This document shows, one piece after another, positions 59,862 to 64,000 of a stretch of DNA of 64,000 bases. The number at the start of each line of letters is the position of its first letter. The first letter of the stretch is position 1. The notes under the pieces are model-generated. The model did not search any database, was not told where the DNA came from, and saw only the letters and a list, made by a program, of their open reading frames with translations. Made by a program: the position numbers and the translations under genes. The stretch covers positions 360,867 through 424,866 of the forward strand of contig VXAA01003326.1 of the NCBI GenBank assembly GCA_013399115.1, written 5' to 3'. This DNA is from Anseranas semipalmata. Lineage: Eukaryota; Chordata; Aves; Anseriformes; Anseranatidae.

Positions 59862-60154
59862 GACAATGAGGAGGTTGATCTCAAAAGTGGCTAGCAAAAA
59901 ATTAAAAAAAAAATCTGAAAACTGATTAAACTATCAGTAATCTTTGTGTTTCCTCATGCCCTTTGGTTTGCTAGATTGGGTTGCAAACAAAAAAAAAAAA
60001 AGAGAGAGAGAATTCTAATAAATCTTAAAAATAATTCTAATTAAAACTATCTTTTCCCTTGAAACTGGGGGGGAGGTTTCATTTTTAGATGTGATTTGAG
60101 TTTTATGCAAGATCTTTGGATCAATTTTTGTATGCTCTGTCTATAGCTAAACCT
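59862..60154. other. Unassigned noncoding sequence
   Basis: Holds an A-tract grading into GA repeats at about 59989-60009. Nothing else is recognised. Confidence 0.5.
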
Positions 60155-60365
60155 TCTCAAGCTGTGATCCCATCAGATCTCCTGGGGCACTTCCAGCTGT
60201 GATCCTGTCAGATCTCATAAGCTAAATAGGTTGGGCCAACTCAAGCTGCGATGCTGTCAGATTTCATCAGCTAAGCAGGTTTGGGATGAGTCAGTGCTTG
60301 AATAGGAGACTTGCAATGAACAGGCTGGTTTCGAAGGACGTAGTAGTTGTGATATATGTGTGTGA
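60155..60365 (+). mobile_element. 5S-rRNA-derived SINE with three head copies
   Basis: Three segments begin with GCTGTGATCC or a close variant, at 60161, 60196 and 60245. Each continues into a CATCAGATCTC- or TGTCAGATYTC-like word, matching 5S rRNA CCGATCTCGTCTGATCTC. The second and third continue with AGCTAAATAGG and AGCTAAGCAGG, the 5S internal control region (box A: AGCTAAGCAGG). The third goes on with GAGTCAGTGCTTGAATAGGAGACTTGC, matching GGTTAGTACTTGGATGGGAGACC (box C). The following GGACGTAGTAGTTGTGAT resembles a 3' part I recall from reptile 5S-derived SINEs (GGTGCTGCAGGAAGTGGTGTTGGTGAT). This is not a functional 5S gene: the 5' end is missing and conserved positions are changed. Confidence 0.65.
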
Positions 60366-63224
60366 CCTCAAGTGAAGTTCCCTTTTCCTTTGCTCTCTGA
60401 AGGCATTATCTCAGTCTCTGCATTGCCAATATGTCATACTGCTGAAAGACAGGTCTATTGGGAAGGAAAGGATGAAACTGAGGCAATTCCCCAGATTCCA
60501 GTATAAAAAAGAGAGTGAAAATCTTTGCTTTTTCTGCCCCTGTGCTAACAGTTTCTCAGAAAGAAACCAGGGAAGAAGCATGTCAGAAAGCATTGGGTTA
60601 GTTGTTCACATCCTGTTGGTCCAAACCTTGTTTTCACTTTGGAAGCTGCAGAATCTCCTGTGGCTCTGCTGACATGCCTCAGTGCAGCTCCAGAAAGAAG
60701 GAACAACTGCTTTTATCTGTGGTTGTCAGGTATTTTCCTTTGCAGCTCTGTTAGGAGGAGACTTCTTAAGGATCAACCTTCCTTTCTCCTCAACAAAGGA
60801 ATCTGTATATCATACTGGTGATGTTAGTTCATGGCCTTCAAAAGCTTCCTAAGTTTTGTGTTTGTATTGAACCACTGTGGTGAAGGTAAAACAGAAAAAA
60901 AATAGGTGAAGTTTCATACATGCAGAGCCTTTCCTCATTTATTTTCTCATTCATTTCATCGTCCCTCATTTCACTCTGAAACTAAAGCAAAAAGACAAGG
61001 AAGCTGGTGAAAATCGTCACTGCCAGAAAAAGAAACAATGTTTTGACGTTGTATCCATTTTGCAGGGCTTATACTGGCATTTTTTGTACGTCAATATTCA
61101 TGTCCTTTTTAATAGATATTTATAACAAAATAATTTCCTTTCAAGTCATTTTTTTTATCACCAGGAGTCACATTTTCTTATTATATGGTGAACTTCATTA
61201 AATAGATAAGGAAAAAGCAAGCCCTTAAAAAATGAACTTGATAAAAAGAAGTGTACAATTTCAAAGAAAACATTAATTAAAATAAAATAGAAAGATTACA
61301 ACAATAACTATGTCAATTTTTTGCTACACATTTATTTTGTGGAAGAAAAGAAGTACCTCTAATGGGGGAACCACTGTTGTCAAGCATATTCTTAGCAGTT
61401 TTAGGAACAAAATCCCATGCTGAAAAAACCCTTCTACATGAAGACAAGCAGTGTCATCTAAAAGATGGACTGGCCCCAGTCTACAGAATGAGTTTTGACA
61501 GATTCTGCTTCCTTAGTGTAGTAGACAACAATGATCTCTGAAGAAATATTAGGTGTGCCTTTATTCCACTCCCTTCTTCTACCTTCGGTTAGAATGAATT
61601 GTGGGCCAGGGTATTGTCTTTTCAGCACTTTTCAGGCAGTCTTACTCCGATTTAAACTTCATAACTATTGCATGTAAACACCTGAATAGCAGTTGATAAT
61701 ATACCCTGATGCAATTTGAAAGATGATACATAACAGCTACCCTTCAGGAGGACCAGGGTGAGGCTCACCTCACCATACTGACAAGGTCCAGCAATGCAGA
61801 AATCTGCAGTCACACAGGGCTCACCTCATAGTCAGAGAAGTGGAAGAAGAAATCAGGGAACCACTTTTCTGGGCTGCTTTAGATTGAGGCACACTCAAAG
61901 TACCACTTTATGTCTGTTGGCTTTAAAGGGAGGTTAGCAGATTGGCAGAGATATACATACAGACATCTGTATTTGTCAGATAAATATACCTCAAGTCTTC
62001 CTCCGAGGATGTGCACCACCGCACTGTACTACCTTCTCCTCCTCATTAGACTAAAACCTCAATTGTATCTCCTCAATTTAAGCAGTTGGCTTGACCCCTT
62101 TCTGCTGCTTAGGCAATGGAGGGGTCCCTGATTCTTAATAAAAAATGCGAGATGTAGTTTCATAAGTTTACATCCTGACCACTTGTGTCTCCTCCTGAGA
62201 GACCTGTGTTGAAAAAATGACCAGGTAAACAACTCAACAGATATCTGAATAACCATCCAGGTTAGGCTAAGAAGATATTGCTTGTGTCTCAGCTGTGTCT
62301 CAGACTGTCTGCAGACTATGGCAGCTCCTACCACCCTTGGTAGACTTGCTTCATCTTCTCAACATCATCTTGGCAGTCACACAGGATTGAAACCCCTGGG
62401 CCTCTTACCAGTGTTTGGGTTTTTACTTTTACATGACTGCTACGTTGGTGTGCCAACATCCAGCAACATGCAAGCTCAGCACTGTAGTCAGTGTTCCACC
62501 AGGGGAAGCCAAATTCTCTGCCAAGGGGCTTGGGGCTGATAAAAAATGTTTGAATGCTGCCTGTATGCAGACAGGTTTCCGTGTTTGTCTTAGCTCTGTT
62601 TAGAGACACAAGGATATTTCCTGCCCCGCNAAGATGAAGGTTCTGATGCTTGTGTCAAGATTAGCATGGTGGGTGGGAGGGAGCGGGAGATGTTTTCCTG
62701 AGGAGCAAAGCCCTCAGCACAAGAGAGTGTGTCAATAGAGATGAGGGGAATCTAAAGCATAAAGGTTAGCTTTTTAAACATCTGAAGTTAGAAAGACTGC
62801 TCTTTGTGAAACTGGTCACAAAGGGAGCCAAGTGTCTGCACCAGAAAGACCGACTGACCTTTTCAAAGTGTTAGGTATTGTTTATTTTCATTGAATTATG
62901 TGTGTATGTGTATGTATGTGTGTTCTGTGGTGAGCAATTGACAGATGCTACACAGTTTTTCGTAAACTTGCTGAGTCTCTGCTAATCAGAGCTGGGATGG
63001 AGTTGTATTTTGTAATTCACAGTTAAGTTCTTAATTTTGAAATATTTCCTGAGCCAAAATGGATACAAGTAGGCAATGCTTCCCCCCTTAAATCTGTTAC
63101 AAACCAAAAATCTGGAGAAAGTGTTCTTGATTTAATTGAACTTCTCATCCCAATTTTAATTTACTTTTTATATCATGTTTATGTTGTGCTCTGTGATATT
63201 ATGTAATATATGATGTGGAAATAA
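60366..63224. other. Unassigned noncoding sequence
   Basis: No gene or repeat family is recognised. A TATG/TG run lies at 62899-62922 and a single N at 62630. Confidence 0.55.
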
Positions 63225-63530
63225 AAGCCACATCTATACTAGTAAATTATACCTGCTCAGAACTGGTTTTGGATACAGAAGCCAGCTGGCTTAGATCGGT
63301 CCACCTCCTTATTGGGAAATTCTTTTAACTTCCAAAACTGGGTGGCCACATCCAAACTGCCTATTGAGAGTTATCCTTGGCCCATGTCATCTCCTGAACT
63401 GTTCCCAGAAATTGTCTGGGACATGATGGTTACCCAGAGCCAAAACTGTGCTAGGGAAAACTCTAACAATTTAAATTCATATGCAGTTGTATTCCAGAGC
63501 CCAGGAATATTCTCTGGAACTGTTTAGCTT
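63225..63530. mobile_element. Possible decayed DNA transposon relic
   Basis: GCCACATCTATACTAG at the left and GTGGCCACATCCAAACTGCC inside resemble the GTGTCYACACTA-type words of old sauropsid hAT-like repeats. The sequence between and after (to about TCTGGAACTG) has the even texture of an interspersed repeat. I cannot name the family or find terminal inverted repeats. Confidence 0.25.
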
Positions 63531-64000
63531 AGAAGTATGGTCATAGTCATTAAATCCTTTGGAATGGACTGCACTTAATTTGGTCAAATACCAAAAGAAG
63601 CAGCAGATCTTATTGTTTTTCACTCTGAGGTATATCTCCCTGGCTTTATCCTCAGTTTAGCCTAAAGACTGTATTCACTTTGTTGGCTGACAGCTCTGGG
63701 TGATGGGAAATAATCTCACACTTGTCTCCTGCATGCTTCTCTGTAAACAAAGCTTTCAGTTTCAAAACAAAACAGAACAAAACATACATATATATAGTCA
63801 AGAAATACAAGTCAAAGGCAGTATGCATTTGTGAACTCCCAAAATGGCTCCTTTATATCTGAGATGTGAATCAGGACTCTCTCAGCATGATTTTATGCAC
63901 AGGTAAAGTTACTTTACTTTTGCCTTGAGACAAAAGGTTAGGTTCCTTAGATTGTTCTTTACATTACAGATTATTTTTAGTTTGGATCTTGCTGTAGGAG
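63531..64000. other. Unassigned noncoding sequence
   Basis: AAAACAAAACAGAAC and ACATATATATAG runs near 63764-63796. Nothing else is recognised up to the window end. Confidence 0.5.

Noticed and set aside
59600..59897. Minus-strand frames rich in Lys, Glu and Arg.
   Set aside because: Translation of the TTTC/TC microsatellite.
62657..62669. AAGATTAGCATGG, identical to a word of U6 snRNA.
   Set aside because: The match stops after 13 bases and no other part of U6 is present.
1..64000. Search for CRISPR arrays, rRNA operons, tRNA genes and prokaryotic operons.
   Set aside because: No spaced direct repeats, no tRNA cloverleaf with intact boxes and no dense coding were seen; the window is vertebrate nuclear DNA.

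Overview
This 64 kb window looks like nuclear DNA from a land vertebrate and contains no gene I can support. It is AT-rich and poor in CpG, with long microsatellites and homopolymer runs, a run of 94 Ns and three single Ns typical of a draft assembly. Stop codons are dense in all six frames. The longest open frame is about 134 codons and resembles no protein I know. I read the window as a gene desert or the inside of a very long intron. I see no rRNA, tRNA, CRISPR array, CpG island, promoter or host coding exon.

The organism is inferred from fossil repeats. There are CR1 LINE pieces: a reverse-transcriptase to 3'-end fragment on the minus strand near 14.6-15.2 kb, and a 3' tail ending in TCTATGAA octamers near 16.9 kb. 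There are also MIR-type SINEs, several 3' ends of an L2-like element, two decayed palindromic elements of a type I associate with turtles, crocodilians and birds, and a 5S-rRNA-derived SINE. This mix points to a sauropsid. The low repeat density and strong decay of every copy fit a bird best, but a crocodilian or turtle cannot be excluded.

Layout: 0.2-2.1 kb holds L2-like and MIR fragments around an (AAAAT)n tract. A palindromic element lies at 3.75-3.88 kb, and CR1 fragments at 14.6-15.2 and 16.8-17.0 kb. An ATAAA microsatellite is at 19.65 kb. A compact block at 20.9-21.4 kb has the texture of a conserved enhancer, and similar blocks lie near 22.2, 25.0, 28.3-28.8, 35.0 and 45.5-46.2 kb. 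An L2-like end and a MIR lie at 27.5-28.0 kb. The 35.8-37.8 kb stretch has an unassigned repeat, a MIR, a (GAAAG)n tract and the assembly gap. At 39.1-39.6 kb there is a badly broken L1-clade LINE reverse-transcriptase fragment. A second palindrome (40.4 kb), an L2-like end (41.6 kb) and an 85% identical 72 bp duplication (41.8-42.1 kb) follow. L2-like and MIR relics lie at 52.5 and 53.8 kb, a long TTTC/TC tract at 59.7 kb, and the 5S-derived element with three head copies at 60.15-60.37 kb.

No genes can be described as working together. Functional content, if any, would be distal regulatory elements for a gene outside the window. Repeat family names rest on remembered consensus sequences and were not checked by alignment software.
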